A program made the position numbers and the translations under genes. A stretch of 46,806 nucleotides of DNA from Halioglobus japonicus. GTDB taxonomy: Bacteria; Pseudomonadota; Gammaproteobacteria; Pseudomonadales; Halieaceae. This document shows positions 9,548-20,971 of this stretch, piece by piece. The notes beneath the pieces are model-generated. The model did no database searches, was not told where the DNA came from, and saw only the letters and a list, made by a program, of their open reading frames with translations. The DNA lies in contig CACSIL010000023.1 in the NCBI GenBank assembly GCA_902705825.1, positions 194,537 through 241,342 on the forward strand. The letters run 5' to 3'. The first letter of the stretch is position 1, and the number at the start of each line of letters is the position of its first letter.

Positions 9548-9648
9548 GTGCGCTCCTCAGTTGCAGATATCGACACATTCGGCCCAATGGCTCAACCCAC
9601 TGCACACGGCATGGGAATGCTCGCACAGCACAGTGTCCACTGAGATGA

Positions 9649-10914
<1,266 letters not shown>

Positions 10915-11202
10915 ATGAGTATTGAGCAGAATGAGATTACCAAGATTGCGGAACTGGCCCGCATCCGCATCGCCGGCGAAGAAATCGGCCAGGTCACCGA
11001 GCGCATTGCTGAAATATTGCAGATGGTGGACCAATTACAGGCCGTGGATACCACCAACGTGGAGCCAATGGCCAACCCGCTGGACGCAACTCAGCAGCTG
11101 CGCCCTGACGTCGTAACCGAGAAAAACCGTCGCGAGGCCTTCCAAGCTATCGCACCCGCCGTCGAAAACGGCCTCTATCTGGTTCCCAAAGTCATCGAAT
11201 AG
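10915..11202 (+). CDS. gatC: Aspartyl/glutamyl-tRNA amidotransferase subunit C
   Basis: The 95-aa protein matches GatC, the small subunit that wraps around GatA and GatB. Typical segments are [12 protein letters not shown] near the start, the central [19 protein letters not shown] and the end [11 protein letters not shown]. GatCAB converts Glu-tRNAGln (and Asp-tRNAAsn) to the amidated form in organisms lacking the direct synthetase. The ATG at 10915 is the only suitable start. It is 29 nt upstream of gatA and heads a three-gene operon. Confidence 0.96.
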   Translation: MSIEQNEITKIAELARIRIAGEEIGQVTERIAEILQMVDQLQAVDTTNVEPMANPLDATQQLRPDVVTEKNRREAFQAIAPAVENGLYLVPKVIE

Positions 11203-11231
11203 GCGGCAAATGCCGCATCAGGACAGTTGTA

Positions 11232-12698
11232 ATGTATACGAAATCTGTTGCCCAACTTATAGAGGGGCTACGTGGACGCGAATTCTCCAGCGCCGAGCTA
11301 ACCCGTGGTTATCTCGATCGAATTGCCGCCCTCGATAGCCAGTACAATAGCTTTATCAGCGTGGATGAAAACGCGGCAATGGCCGCAGCCACCGCTGCGG
11401 ATGAGCGCCTTGCCAGCGGTGACGCCGCCGCCCTGACCGGCATACCAATTGCCCACAAGGATATATTCTGCACGGACGGCATGCGCACCAGCTGCGGTTC
11501 GCGCATGCTGGACAACTTTGTCCCACCCTACGACGCCACCGTCATCCAGCGTTTCAAGACCGCCGGCGCGGTCATGTTGGGCAAAACCAATATGGACGAG
11601 TTTGCGATGGGTTCGTCCAATGAAAGCTCCTTTTATGGTCCGGCCTATAACCCCTGGGATACCAAGCTGGTGCCGGGGGGCTCATCGGGAGGTTCCGCAG
11701 CCGCTGTGGCTGGCCTGCTGGCACCGGCCGCCACTGGCACCGATACCGGCGGCTCGATACGCCAGCCAGCTGCATTTTGTGGAATCACCGGCCTGAAACC
11801 CACTTATGGCCGCGTTTCCCGACTCGGCATGGTGGCTTTCGCCTCCAGCCTGGATCAAGCCGGCCCTATGGCGCACAGCGCTGAAGATTGCGCACTGCTA
11901 CTCAACGCAATGGCCGGGCATGACCCACTGGACTCTACCTCGTCCAACACCGCTACCGAAGACTACTGCGCCACACTGAATAACAGCCTGGAGGGCCTGC
12001 GTATCGGCCTCCCCGCTGAGTACTTTGGCGAGGGACTGGACAGCACTACAGGCGAATGTATCAGCGGCGCGTTGCGGGAACTTGAGGCACAGGGCGCAAC
12101 ACTGGTGAATGTGTCACTGCCGCACAGTGCGCTCACCATTCCCACCTATTACATCATTGCCCCGGCGGAGGCCTCCACCAACCTGTCCCGATTTGACGGT
12201 GTGCGTTACGGATACCGCTGTGATGACCCTGTCGACTTACACGACCTCTACACGCGCACTAGAGGGCAGGGCTTCGGCGATGAAGTCAAACGGCGTATTC
12301 TGGTCGGCACGTACGCTCTGTCTGCCGGCTACTATGATGCGTATTACAAGAAGGCCCAGCAGGTTCGCCGCCTGATCAAGCAGGATTTCATGGATTGTTT
12401 TGAACAGGTCGATATCATCGCCGGCCCGACCACGCCCGGCCCCGCCTTTGCGGTGGGTGCCAAGACCAACGATCCGGTCTCCATGTATCTGGAAGATGTC
12501 TACACCCTCGCGGTAAATCTTGCAGGGCTTCCCGGCATGTCTGTGCCCGCCGGATTCGTCGACAACAAACCCGTGGGACTACAGTTAATAGGCCGACACT
12601 TTGACGAGAGTCGACTACTCAATGTCGCACACCGTTTTCAGCAGGCGACTGACTGGCACCTGCGCACGCCAGATGCTATCGCCAGAGGAGTAGCCTGA
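11232..12698 (+). CDS. gatA: Aspartyl/glutamyl-tRNA amidotransferase subunit A
   Basis: The 488-aa protein is an amidase-signature enzyme that releases ammonia from glutamine for the tRNA amidation done by GatB. The Ser-cisSer-Lys triad is visible: Lys76 in [10 protein letters not shown], a serine in the GGSSGGS motif (residues 151-152) and Ser175 in [12 protein letters not shown]. Length and the [20 protein letters not shown] segment are standard for GatA. Its TGA overlaps the gatB ATG by one base (12698). Confidence 0.98.
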   Translation: MYTKSVAQLIEGLRGREFSSAELTRGYLDRIAALDSQYNSFISVDENAAMAAATAADERLASGDAAALTGIPIAHKDIFCTDGMRTSCGSRMLDNFVPPYDATVIQRFKTAGAVMLGKTNMDEFAMGSSNESSFYGPAYNPWDTKLVPGGSSGGSAAAVAGLLAPAATGTDTGGSIRQPAAFCGITGLKPTYGRVSRLGMVAFASSLDQAGPMAHSAEDCALLLNAMAGHDPLDSTSSNTATEDYCATLNNSLEGLRIGLPAEYFGEGLDSTTGECISGALRELEAQGATLVNVSLPHSALTIPTYYIIAPAEASTNLSRFDGVRYGYRCDDPVDLHDLYTRTRGQGFGDEVKRRILVGTYALSAGYYDAYYKKAQQVRRLIKQDFMDCFEQVDIIAGPTTPGPAFAVGAKTNDPVSMYLEDVYTLAVNLAGLPGMSVPAGFVDNKPVGLQLIGRHFDESRLLNVAHRFQQATDWHLRTPDAIARGVA

Positions 12699-14140
12699 TG
12701 CAATGGGAACCCGTAATTGGCCTGGAAGTGCACCTACAACTGGCCACCCAGTCCAAGATATTCTCCGGCTCGCCCACTACCTTTGGCGCAGAGCCCAATA
12801 CCCAGGCAAGTGCGGTCGACCTGGCCATGCCCGGCATGCTGCCGGTACTCAATGAACAGGCCGTGTCATTCGCCGTTCAGTTCGGTCTGGGCATCGGCGC
12901 CGAGATCGGCAAACGCTCGATTTTCGATAGGAAAAACTATTTTTATCCCGACCTGCCCAAGGGCTACCAGATAAGCCAGTTCGAAGCACCGATTGTCGGC
13001 AAGGGTAGTTTTGAGATTCTGATGGAGGACGGCAGTAGCCGCAAGATCGGCATCACTCGTGCGCACCTTGAGGAAGACGCGGGGAAATCCCTGCATGAGG
13101 ACTTCCACGGGCAGAGCGGCATCGATCTGAACCGGGCCGGCACGCCTTTACTGGAAATTGTATCGGAACCGGAAATTCGCAATGCGGCCGAGGCTGTAGC
13201 CTATCTGAAAGCCCTGCACAGTCTGGTGACCTACCTGGGCATCTCAGACGGTAATATGGCTGAAGGGTCAATGCGTTGTGACGTAAATATCTCTCTGCGC
13301 CGGGTCGGAACAGAGGAGCTGGGTACACGTGCGGAGATCAAGAACGTCAACTCCTTTCGCTTCGTGGAGAAGGCCATTCGTCACGAGATTGAACGCCAGG
13401 CCGACATTCTCGATGACGGCGGCAGGGTGGTGCAGGAAACCCGGTTGTACGATGCGGACCGGGATGAAACACGCCCGATGCGCAGCAAGGAAGTGGCTAA
13501 CGACTACCGCTATTTTCCGGAACCCGACCTGTTGCCGGTGGTTATCGACGACGCCTACATCGAGGCTATTCGCTCTCAACTGCCAGAACTGCCTGCCGAT
13601 AAACGCCTGCGGTTTACAGAACAGTACGGTCTGAATAAGTACGATGCCAATGTACTCTCCGACAGCCGCGCACTGGCAGATTACTTTGAAGCTGTCGTCG
13701 CTGATTGCGGCGATGCCAAGATTGCTGCGAACTGGGTACAGGTGGAGTTACTTGGCCAGCTCAATCGCGATGAGCGCAGTATCGAACAGTGTCCTGTGTC
13801 CGCTGCCGATCTCGGGGCTTTGATCTCGCGCATTCTCGACAAGAGTATCTCGGGCAAAATCGCCAAGCAGGTGTTCGAAGCGATGTGGCAGGGAGAGGGC
13901 AGCGCTGATGACATTATTGCTGCAAAAGGGTTGCAGCAGGTCAGTGACAGTGGCGCACTGGAGGTCATCGTCGATGAGGTGCTGGGCGCCAATGCTGCGC
14001 AGGTACAGCAATATCTCGATGCCGATGAGGCAAAACGTAAGAAACTGGTTGGCTTTTTTGTCGGCCAGGTTATGAAACTATCCAAAGGCCAGGCGAATCC
14101 GCAAATGGTCAATGAGTTGCTGGCGAAAAAACTGGTATAG
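12698..14140 (+). CDS. gatB: Aspartyl/glutamyl-tRNA amidotransferase subunit B
   Basis: The 480-aa protein is GatB, the kinase/amidotransferase subunit that phosphorylates the glutamyl or aspartyl moiety on tRNA and adds ammonia from GatA. It has the N-terminal [22 protein letters not shown], the catalytic cradle ([15 protein letters not shown]) and the C-terminal tRNA-binding YqeY-like tail (about 325-480). The start overlaps the gatA stop by 1 nt. The next gene begins 13 nt further on. Confidence 0.98.
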   Translation: MQWEPVIGLEVHLQLATQSKIFSGSPTTFGAEPNTQASAVDLAMPGMLPVLNEQAVSFAVQFGLGIGAEIGKRSIFDRKNYFYPDLPKGYQISQFEAPIVGKGSFEILMEDGSSRKIGITRAHLEEDAGKSLHEDFHGQSGIDLNRAGTPLLEIVSEPEIRNAAEAVAYLKALHSLVTYLGISDGNMAEGSMRCDVNISLRRVGTEELGTRAEIKNVNSFRFVEKAIRHEIERQADILDDGGRVVQETRLYDADRDETRPMRSKEVANDYRYFPEPDLLPVVIDDAYIEAIRSQLPELPADKRLRFTEQYGLNKYDANVLSDSRALADYFEAVVADCGDAKIAANWVQVELLGQLNRDERSIEQCPVSAADLGALISRILDKSISGKIAKQVFEAMWQGEGSADDIIAAKGLQQVSDSGALEVIVDEVLGANAAQVQQYLDADEAKRKKLVGFFVGQVMKLSKGQANPQMVNELLAKKLV

Positions 14141-14153
14141 GGGAAATAGCAGC

Positions 14154-14453
14154 ATGCGTAAAGACAAAGAAAAAGTCGTCGATGAAGTGTGGACAGAGGA
14201 TCATGTAAAGAGCTACCTCAAGGTTCAGTCACACGATGGCACGGCGGCGGATTTCCGCACGTTGATGAAAGCCTATCAGAGCATGAAAGCTGAGGATTTT
14301 GAGTTATTCGTGGGATTTTTCTGTAAGGACGGGCGCGATCTGAATGCCGTTGACAAGGATGGGCGTACGGCTTTGGAGATTATTTCTACGCATCGGCGTG
14401 GGGTTGAGTATGTGGATATTCTTAAGGCTGCGGGGGCTGGGCAGTCGGCTTAG
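14154..14453 (+). CDS. PA4642-family small protein of unknown function
   Basis: The 99-aa soluble charged protein resembles the PA4642-type family found in Pseudomonas and relatives (KEKVVDEVWTEDHVKSYL..., ending in an ankyrin-like DKDGRTALEIISTHRRG). The ATG at 14154 is preferred over the upstream ATG at 14112, because the latter lies inside gatB and adds an unrelated 14 residues. A GGGGAA ribosome site precedes 14154. No biochemical role is known to me. The gap after it (14454-14563) has short direct repeats of TTGAGT and GTCGGGTCG and no gene. Confidence 0.75.
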   Translation: MRKDKEKVVDEVWTEDHVKSYLKVQSHDGTAADFRTLMKAYQSMKAEDFELFVGFFCKDGRDLNAVDKDGRTALEIISTHRRGVEYVDILKAAGAGQSA

Positions 14454-14563
14454 TGGTGGAGTTGAGTTGAGTTCGTATTGGTTCTGTTGAGTGGGGCCTA
14501 CTTCGGCTGTTGAGTCGGGTCGACGGACTATTTAGTCGGGTCGGGTGCTGTTGCGGCAGTCGC

Positions 14564-15175
14564 TTATTCCGGGTCGTAGGGCACTCTGCCTTTTGAGATT
14601 TTTTCCCGATTCTCGCGCTTTTTCTCCTCGCTTTTACGCAGCAAAACATACGCAGCTCCAGTACCACCATCGCGCGGCTGGGCGCTGTGAAACGCCAGCA
14701 CGTGTTCCAGATCGCGCAGCCATTGATCGACACAGCCTTTTAGAATGGAGCTGCGCGCCTGCTCTGCTTTGCTTTCTCCTTTACCGTGAATAATCAGCAC
14801 ACTGCGCAGGCCGTACTGGTAGGACTCGTCGATAAACTCGAAGATTTCCTTGCGAGCAATCTCTACGGTCATTCGGTGCAGGTCCAGCCTTGACTGGGCT
14901 TCGTAACGGCCTTGTTTGAGTTTCCGAAATACGCCGTTCTGCACACCTGGGCGCTTGAAGGCGAGTACATACCAGGCATCCAGCGGCAGGATGCCGGTTT
15001 GGGTCAGGTTGTTGCGCTCACGCTCGGGAGCCATTGCAGCTGCTCGCCGTCGATGTTCCTGCGATGCATCCCTGTCGGCGTGTTGTTTGCGGCGGATAAC
15101 GACTCTCGGCTCGCTTTTTCTGCGCACCACATCAGACATTGCCTGTGAAAAATCTTCGTCGCCATCGCTGTTCAT
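14564..15175 (-). CDS. Smr/MutS2-type domain protein (SmrA/YdaL-like)
   Basis: The 203-aa protein has a basic, low-complexity N-terminal half and a C-terminal Smr domain (about residues 95-185). The domain starts with LDLHRMTVEIARKEIFEFI, then the SVLIIHGKG strand-loop, and ends near GGTGAAYVLLRK. Smr domains are DNA- or RNA-nicking modules; stand-alone SmrA/SmrB proteins include SmrB, which cleaves mRNA at collided ribosomes. The LDLH and HGKG motifs are present. The start at 15175 is chosen over 15223 because the extra residues are not family-like and GGTGGG precedes 15175. It is convergent with the PA4642-type gene and divergent from the CWC gene. Confidence 0.88.
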   Translation of the reverse strand: MNSDGDEDFSQAMSDVVRRKSEPRVVIRRKQHADRDASQEHRRRAAAMAPERERNNLTQTGILPLDAWYVLAFKRPGVQNGVFRKLKQGRYEAQSRLDLHRMTVEIARKEIFEFIDESYQYGLRSVLIIHGKGESKAEQARSSILKGCVDQWLRDLEHVLAFHSAQPRDGGTGAAYVLLRKSEEKKRENREKISKGRVPYDPE

Positions 15176-15236
15176 ATTACCCACCCTGTCTACAGTCCGG
15201 TAGTATAGCGTCAGGCATAGCAATTACGGCAGATCT

Positions 15237-15449
15237 ATGAGCGATTCCAGAAAAGTGGCGGCAACCTGCCCCCTGTGTGGCGGTGACAATAAATGTGATA
15301 TAGCGGCGGGGAAATCCGGAGAAAACTGCTGGTGCCAGTCCGCAATCATCAGTGCCGAGGCCCGTAAAAAGGCAGCGGAGTCCAGCACCAAACAGTGCAT
15401 TTGTCAGGCCTGTGGCCGACCGAAAGGAGAAACCGGCAATGCAGGGTAA
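15237..15449 (+). CDS. Cysteine-rich CWC family protein
   Basis: The 70-aa protein has the CPLCGG-N-KC start followed by CWC and a C-terminal C-x-C-x2-C cluster (CICQAC). Together they match the small cysteine-rich CWC family, probably a metal-binding protein of unknown role. It overlaps cysZ by 11 nt, which suggests translational coupling. No export signal is visible. Confidence 0.85.
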   Translation: MSDSRKVAATCPLCGGDNKCDIAAGKSGENCWCQSAIISAEARKKAAESSTKQCICQACGRPKGETGNAG

Positions 15450-16161
15450 TATCGCGCATGGCGCGGGCTACCTGACACGGGGCGCAAAGATGCTGAAGCA
15501 CCCATCTCTGCGCGCATTTGTCATCATACCGCTACTGATAAATATTCTGATTTTCGGCTCGCTGATCACGCTAGGCTTCGGCTATATCAGCGATTTGATG
15601 GACAGTATGCTAGGCAGCATCCCGAGCTGGCTGAGTTTTATCCAATGGATTCTCTGGCCCCTGATAGTGATCACGGTGAGCCTGATATCCGGCTACCTGT
15701 TTACTACGGTGGCACTGATTATCGCCTCGCCCTTCAACGCGCTGCTGGCGGAGAAGGCGGAAGAACTGATTACCGGCAAGCCAGTGGACTCTCTGGAAGG
15801 GTTAGGCGCGGCACTGGCGTCGGTGCCGAGGAGCGTGGTGCGCGAGCTTTTGAAACTGCTGTATTACATCCCGATGGCGCTGCTGGTCCTGGTGCTGTCA
15901 TTTATTCCCGGCGTCGGAGCGGTTGCGTGGCTCCTGCTGGGCGCCTGGATGATGAGCATACAGTTCGTGGACTACCCGATGGACAATCACCAGCGGAGTT
16001 TTGCCGAGGTTAAAAACGCCTGTCGCTCGCGCCGACTGAGCAGCCTCGGCTTCGGCGCAGTAGTGGCTGTGTGTACGGGCATACCACTGGTCAATTTCTT
16101 TGTCGTGCCCGCGGCTGTCGTGGGTGCCACCTTGCTGTGGTGTGAGGAACTAAACCAGTAG
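15439..16161 (+). CDS. cysZ: CysZ-type sulfate transporter (EI24 family)
   Basis: The 240-aa membrane protein resembles Cys[30 protein letters not shown] at the start, several hydrophobic segments, and LEYPMDNH-like [16 protein letters not shown] near residue 175. CysZ imports sulfate for cysteine synthesis in E. coli. No other cys genes are nearby, so the assignment rests on sequence alone. The ATG at 15439 follows AAAGGAGAAAC and is preferred to upstream codons inside the CWC gene. Its end overlaps the convergent rhlB stop by about 12 bp. Confidence 0.88.
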   Translation: MQGNIAHGAGYLTRGAKMLKHPSLRAFVIIPLLINILIFGSLITLGFGYISDLMDSMLGSIPSWLSFIQWILWPLIVITVSLISGYLFTTVALIIASPFNALLAEKAEELITGKPVDSLEGLGAALASVPRSVVRELLKLLYYIPMALLVLVLSFIPGVGAVAWLLLGAWMMSIQFVDYPMDNHQRSFAEVKNACRSRRLSSLGFGAVVAVCTGIPLVNFFVVPAAVVGATLLWCEELNQ

Positions 16162-17565
16162 TTCCTCGGGGGGATGGGTACACTCCAGCTTCGTCCCCAG
16201 CAGGACTTCCAGATCTGGTAGCAGAAATGCGTCATCCTCACTGGCAAAGCTGATGGAAACACCCGTCGCGCCAGCGCGCCCGGTGCGCCCGATACGGTGC
16301 ACGTAATCCTCCGGGTCTTCGGGCAGATTGTAGTTCACCACATGGCTTATACCGTCTACGTGGATACCACGGCCGGCCACATCCGTGGCAACCAGCACTT
16401 TGATCTCGCCCTGCTTGAACTGCTCCAGCGTACGTGAGCGCTTGGCCTGCGGCACCTCACCCGACAGTATGCCGGCTGCCACGCCGGATTTACGCAAGCG
16501 CTCATGCAGGCGGCGCACCTGATCGCGCCTATTGGCAAAGACGATAACGCTTTTACAATCCTCACTGCGCAACAGGTTATTGAGCACCTTGTAGCGCTGC
16601 TGGCTGCTTACCATATAGATTTTCTGGTCAACGGAACTGGTGGCAACGCTCTCCGGTTCAATCTCCACTGTAATAGGTTCAAATGTCCACTGCTTGGACA
16701 GGTTAATAATGTCCTGAGTGAACGTGGCGGAAAATAGCAGCGTCTGCCGACTTTCCTTGGCAGGGGTTGCTCGCACGATACGCTTGACCTGCGGAATGAA
16801 CCCCATATCCAACATGCGATCGGCTTCATCCAACACCAGAATTTCCACGTGATCCAGATAGAGATCCCGGCGGCCCATAAAATCCAGTAGGCGACCGGGG
16901 GTCGCCACAACCAGGTCCACCACTGAATCGGCAAGTCTGTTCAGTTGTTTCTGGTAGTCCATACCGCCGATCAAAGTCGCAACCTGCAGCCCGGTGTGCT
17001 TTGCCAGTTCTTCTGCGTCGGCACCGATCTGCATCACCAGCTCGCGGGTGGGCGCAATCACCAGCGCCCGGGGTTCGCCAACGAAACGTTCGCCCTCGGG
17101 TTGATTACACAACAGGTCATTGAAAATTGTGATCAGAAATGCCGCTGTTTTACCTGTACCGGTCTGCGCCTTACCAATAGCATCGTGTCCCTGCAGGGTA
17201 TGCGGGAGAATAGATGCCTGAATAGGCGAGCAATAATGAAACCCCAGATCGGCGATGCCATGCATCAATTCGTCTCGCAATTCCAGATCGTGGAAGCGGG
17301 TCTCACCTTCCTTGGGTTCAACACTGAATTGATCCAGCGACCAGGCAGATTCAGGGTTGGCACGCTTGCGCGAACGACGCCGCTTGCCGCCTTTACGCGG
17401 TGCCTGCGCGGCGCCTGCTTCAGCCGTTTTATCCTCTGGCGATACATCCACAGAGCCCGCGCTGCGCGGGGGCTCCTGGCTGGACGCTTGCGCGTCGCTG
17501 CCTGTAGCGGGATTTCGGGCAGCTTCGCGCTTGCCCGACATACGATTGACTAGACCTTTGATCAA
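16150..17565 (-). CDS. rhlB: DEAD-box ATP-dependent RNA helicase RhlB
   Basis: The 471-aa protein has a basic, low-complexity N-terminal tail (about 1-80) and then a full DEAD-box core. Visible motifs are [11 protein letters not shown] (Q), AQTGTGKT (I), PTRELVMQ (Ia), DEAD (II), SAT (III), RGIHVDG (V) and [10 protein letters not shown] (VI). The MIKGLVNR start and the C-terminal half match RhlB, which works in mRNA turnover with RNase E or PNPase. The start is TTG at 17565, preceded by AGGATAATCAGAG. The long basic N-terminus resembles pseudomonad RhlB rather than E. coli RhlB. It is likely monocistronic. Confidence 0.93.
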   Translation of the reverse strand: MIKGLVNRMSGKREAARNPATGSDAQASSQEPPRSAGSVDVSPEDKTAEAGAAQAPRKGGKRRRSRKRANPESAWSLDQFSVEPKEGETRFHDLELRDELMHGIADLGFHYCSPIQASILPHTLQGHDAIGKAQTGTGKTAAFLITIFNDLLCNQPEGERFVGEPRALVIAPTRELVMQIGADAEELAKHTGLQVATLIGGMDYQKQLNRLADSVVDLVVATPGRLLDFMGRRDLYLDHVEILVLDEADRMLDMGFIPQVKRIVRATPAKESRQTLLFSATFTQDIINLSKQWTFEPITVEIEPESVATSSVDQKIYMVSSQQRYKVLNNLLRSEDCKSVIVFANRRDQVRRLHERLRKSGVAAGILSGEVPQAKRSRTLEQFKQGEIKVLVATDVAGRGIHVDGISHVVNYNLPEDPEDYVHRIGRTGRAGATGVSISFASEDDAFLLPDLEVLLGTKLECTHPPEELLV

Positions 17566-17663
17566 CTCTGATTATCCTGTGCGCGCTCAAAAAACGCTCT
17601 AGTCTAACACTTTCCGGCCAGAAAAGGTGCAGACTATTGACAAGCTGATTTGAGCTTCAGTGA

Positions 17664-18254
17664 TCAGGATTTCGGGGGCCAGAGTTTTGTGAGGAAATAG
17701 TCCACACTGGTAAAACGGCCACCGCCGGTGAACAACAAACTGAACAACATCAGCAAATAAGTGACACCAAACTCAATACCGTTATTGAGTATCACAAAGC
17801 CGCCTTTTTCCGTGAGCCAGCTGTAATTGCCTTGTTCGCGCAGGATATCCTTGGCCGCACTGAGACGCACCGCCACATCCTGGGCACTGGAGTCGGCAAT
17901 TGCTGCCCAGCCATTGTCCCAGTGCACAGCAAATATTGCGACCAACATGGTGATTATCAACGGTATTGAAATCCATCGCGTGGCCAAACCCAGTAACAAC
18001 AAATACGCACCGATCGCCTCGGTGTAGGCCGCCAGGTATGCCAGTACCGTGGGAAACGGCAAGCCCAAACCCCAGTCGGGGTTGCCAAACCACATGATGG
18101 TATTTTCCATGCCGGAAATTTTTTGCATGCCCGCTTCCAGAAACACATAGAACAGAAAGACTCTCAGCGCCAATGGCGCCAAACCATCCAGGTATTTCAA
18201 GCGGGAGAAAATGGCGTTGTGAAACGAGTAGTACCACTGCGCGATTGTATCCAT
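17664..18254 (-). CDS. DoxX family membrane protein
   Basis: The 196-aa protein has four predicted membrane helices and the DoxX-type start LAPLALRVFLFYVFLEAGMQKI, followed by the GLPFPTVLAYLAAYTEAIGAYLLLLGLATR segment. DoxX-like proteins are small quinone-linked or redox-associated membrane proteins with poorly defined roles. The ATG at 18254 follows a GAGAGG site. An earlier in-frame start at 18329 would lie inside moeB and adds an unrelated hydrophilic leader. It is the last gene after hemA-prfA-prmC-moeB, with a 53-nt gap. Confidence 0.85.
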   Translation of the reverse strand: MDTIAQWYYSFHNAIFSRLKYLDGLAPLALRVFLFYVFLEAGMQKISGMENTIMWFGNPDWGLGLPFPTVLAYLAAYTEAIGAYLLLLGLATRWISIPLIITMLVAIFAVHWDNGWAAIADSSAQDVAVRLSAAKDILREQGNYSWLTEKGGFVILNNGIEFGVTYLLMLFSLLFTGGGRFTSVDYFLTKLWPPKS

Positions 18255-18307
18255 GGGGCCTCTCTTATTAGGGTTATTCTTTGTGACAACACAAAGCCAC
18301 AAAAGGT

Positions 18308-19063
18308 TCAGCTCTGTAAATGCGCACAAGCCGGACAGTTCACCCGCGCCGGAAGTGCCAATTCTCGAAACTCCATACTGCGCAAGTCAATCATCAACAA
18401 CTTGCCATGTAATGGCTCACCAAACCCCGAGAGCACCTTCAGGGCCTCCATTGCCTGCATCGAGCCGATCACACCCACCAGTGGCGCGAGCACACCGCTA
18501 TCGCTGCAGCTCAGTGCTGTCTCGGCTTCTCCCTCGGTATACAGGCAGGCATAGCACGGCCCTCCCCGCACCGGATCAAACACAGCCAGCTGACCTTCAC
18601 TGCGCACAGCCGCAGCCGATACCAGTGGCACGCCCGCGGCTATACAGGCGCGATTCAGCGCGAAACGCACCGGATAATTGTCGGTGGCATCGAGCACCAG
18701 ATCAACGCGCGACAGCAATTCAGGCATATCAGATTCAAGCAGTGTCTGATCGACAACATGAAGTGTTACTTCCGGGTTCAGCGCCGCAATCGCTGCCGCG
18801 GCCGAACGCGCTTTATTGCTGCCAATATCGCCTTCTGTATGCGCGATCTGACGTTGCAGATTACTCAATTCCACCACGTCGCCGTCGACCAGTATCAGTT
18901 CACCGATGCCTGCGGCGGCGAGGTAGAGTGCCGCGGGACAGCCGAGGCCGCCCAGACCCACCACAAGCACTGTTGCCTGCTGCAGACGCTCCTGCCCCGC
19001 GATATCGAAGTCATGCATTAGAATCTGCCGGTTGTAACGCATCAGTTGTGCATCAGTCAGCAT
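18308..19063 (-). CDS. moeB: MoeB/ThiF-type adenylyltransferase
   Basis: The 251-aa product is an E1-like adenylating enzyme. RYNRQILMHDFDIAGQERL is the family start, VVGLGGLGCPAALYLAAAGIGELILVDGD is the Rossmann ATP-binding segment, and two Cys pairs (CYAC near 168 and CPAC near 243) form the zinc site. MoeB adenylates the C-terminal glycine of MoaD in molybdopterin synthesis; ThiF does the same for ThiS. Placement behind hemA-prfA-prmC, as in Pseudomonas, favours moeB. The ATG at 19063 overlaps the prmC end by 11 nt. Confidence 0.9.
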   Translation of the reverse strand: MLTDAQLMRYNRQILMHDFDIAGQERLQQATVLVVGLGGLGCPAALYLAAAGIGELILVDGDVVELSNLQRQIAHTEGDIGSNKARSAAAAIAALNPEVTLHVVDQTLLESDMPELLSRVDLVLDATDNYPVRFALNRACIAAGVPLVSAAAVRSEGQLAVFDPVRGGPCYACLYTEGEAETALSCSDSGVLAPLVGVIGSMQAMEALKVLSGFGEPLHGKLLMIDLRSMEFRELALPARVNCPACAHLQS

Positions 19064-19886
19064 GCCAGCGCCCCCCGGTGATTCGCTCCTGTCCTGCCAC
19101 ATCACAGCGCGTATCCACGCTGCTGAACCCCCCATTGCCCAGCATTGCACGCACTGCTTGTCCCTGTTCAAAGCCGTGCTCCATTAACAACCAACCGCCC
19201 TCGCGCAGTTGCGCAGGAGCGCCCGCCACCAGCTGCTGCAGATCGGCCAGCCCATTCTCTGCGGCAACCAGCGCCGAGCGTGGCTCAAAACGGACATCGT
19301 CGCGCGTCAGGTGTGGGTCGTCACCGGCGACATAGGGTGGGTTTGCCAACAGCGCATCGAAACGCTCCTTCGCGACAGCCCGATACCAGTCCGATTGCAC
19401 CAGCGACACATTTTGCAGTCCCAGGTTGGCGACATTGGTAGAAGCAACCTGCAAAGCCTCCGCACTGCGATCTACCGCAGTCACCTGCCAGAGCGGCCTT
19501 TCGGCGGCCACTGCCAGCGCGATAGCGCCTGAGCCGGTGCCGAGATCAAGCACCTTTGCATTGGCAGGCAGAGGAAGCTCCAACACCCAGGCCACCAATG
19601 TTTCGGTTTCCGGGCGAGGAATCAGAGTGTTGTTGTTGACGGTCAATGAGAGCGACCAGAATTCCCGCTCTCCGACCAGATAGGCGACTGGTATGCCCCG
19701 GCGGCGCTGCGCGAGCAGGGCCTCAAAGCGCTCAACAATTTGCGCAGGGACCGCTTTTTCGGGCCAGGTATACAACCAGGCTCTGGACTTGCCCAAACAG
19801 TGGCACAGTAAAACCTCGGTATCGCGCCGCGCACTGTCGCTGGGTAAATCAACTGCGCTGCGCAACAGTTCCTGCACGCTCGCCAT
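19053..19886 (-). CDS. prmC: Release factor glutamine methyltransferase PrmC (HemK)
   Basis: The 277-aa enzyme methylates the GGQ glutamine of release factors using S-adenosylmethionine. The SAM-binding VLDLGTGSGAIALAVA (about residues 115-130) and the catalytic NPPY (LLANPPYVAGDDPHL) are present, with the helical N-terminal domain typical of PrmC. It follows its substrate gene prfA with a TGATG overlap at 19886. Confidence 0.97.
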   Translation of the reverse strand: MASVQELLRSAVDLPSDSARRDTEVLLCHCLGKSRAWLYTWPEKAVPAQIVERFEALLAQRRRGIPVAYLVGEREFWSLSLTVNNNTLIPRPETETLVAWVLELPLPANAKVLDLGTGSGAIALAVAAERPLWQVTAVDRSAEALQVASTNVANLGLQNVSLVQSDWYRAVAKERFDALLANPPYVAGDDPHLTRDDVRFEPRSALVAAENGLADLQQLVAGAPAQLREGGWLLMEHGFEQGQAVRAMLGNGGFSSVDTRCDVAGQERITGGRWHAD

Positions 19887-20971
19887 CAGCTTTCGGACAG
19901 CGCCGCCAACTGGTCCGCCTGGTACTCCTGCCGCAGCGGGCCAACAACCGCGTTCAGATCACCTTCCATCACTTCATCCAACTTGTAGAGCGTCAGGTTA
20001 ATACGATGATCTGTTATCCGCCCCTGCGGGAAATTGTAGGTGCGGATACGGTCGGACCTATCCCCGGTGCCCACAAGATTACGGCGTGTCTCTGCGGTTT
20101 CACTGGCCTGTTTATCCTGCGCACTGGTGAGCAGTTTCGCCTGCAGTAAGGACATCGCTCGGGCCCGGTTTTTATGCTGGGACCGTTCGTCCTGACACTC
20201 CACCACAACGCCGCTGGGAATGTGCGTCAGGCGCACTGCGGAGTCTGTCTTGTTGACATGCTGACCACCCGCGCCGGATGCCCGGAATGTGTCGACACGC
20301 AAATCGGCTTTATTGATTTCAATCTCATCCACTTCCTCTGCTTCGGGCATTACAGCCACCGTACAAGCCGAGGTATGAATTCGCCCCTGGGACTCGGTGT
20401 CCGGCACGCGCTGTACGCGGTGGGCGCCGGACTCGAACTTCAGGTGAGCGTATACATCGCGGCCTTCTACACGCGCTATTACCTCCTTGAAGCCGCCGTG
20501 ATCACCGGGGCGCTCAGACAAAACCTCTATTTTCCAGCCCTGGTTTTCCGCGTACCGGGAATACATGCGAAACAGGTCTCCGGAGAAAATTGCCGCTTCG
20601 TCACCACCTGTTCCCGCACGCACCTCCAGAAACACATTGCGCGAATCGTTGGGGTCGCGAGGCAACATCAACGTCTGCAGTTGCGCTTCCAACTCGGCTA
20701 GGCGCTCACTGCCACTTTCCAGCTCCTCACGGGCCATCTCCCGCACATCCGGGTCGGTGTCATCAAGCATCTGTCGCGCCTCTTCCAGATCAGCACTAAC
20801 CTGCTGGTACTGAGAGTGACAGGAAACCACCGGTTCCAGCTCGGCGTACTCTCTGGATAACTCGCGGAATTTGTTCTGGTCGGCAATGGTCTGACTGTCA
20901 CTGAGCAGCGCGGACACTTCCTCGTGCCGGTCGCCCAGTGCTTCCAGTTTGGTGAGCAGGGATGCTTTCAT
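19886..20971 (-). CDS. prfA: Peptide chain release factor 1
   Basis: The 361-aa protein is RF1, which terminates translation at UAA and UAG. The catalytic GGQ motif lies at residues 235-237 ([16 protein letters not shown]), and the [16 protein letters not shown] segment is family-typical. Length is standard. The start overlaps the hemA stop by ATGA (20968-20971) and the stop overlaps prmC, so hemA-prfA-prmC is a coupled operon. Confidence 0.98.
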   Translation of the reverse strand: MKASLLTKLEALGDRHEEVSALLSDSQTIADQNKFRELSREYAELEPVVSCHSQYQQVSADLEEARQMLDDTDPDVREMAREELESGSERLAELEAQLQTLMLPRDPNDSRNVFLEVRAGTGGDEAAIFSGDLFRMYSRYAENQGWKIEVLSERPGDHGGFKEVIARVEGRDVYAHLKFESGAHRVQRVPDTESQGRIHTSACTVAVMPEAEEVDEIEINKADLRVDTFRASGAGGQHVNKTDSAVRLTHIPSGVVVECQDERSQHKNRARAMSLLQAKLLTSAQDKQASETAETRRNLVGTGDRSDRIRTYNFPQGRITDHRINLTLYKLDEVMEGDLNAVVGPLRQEYQADQLAALSES

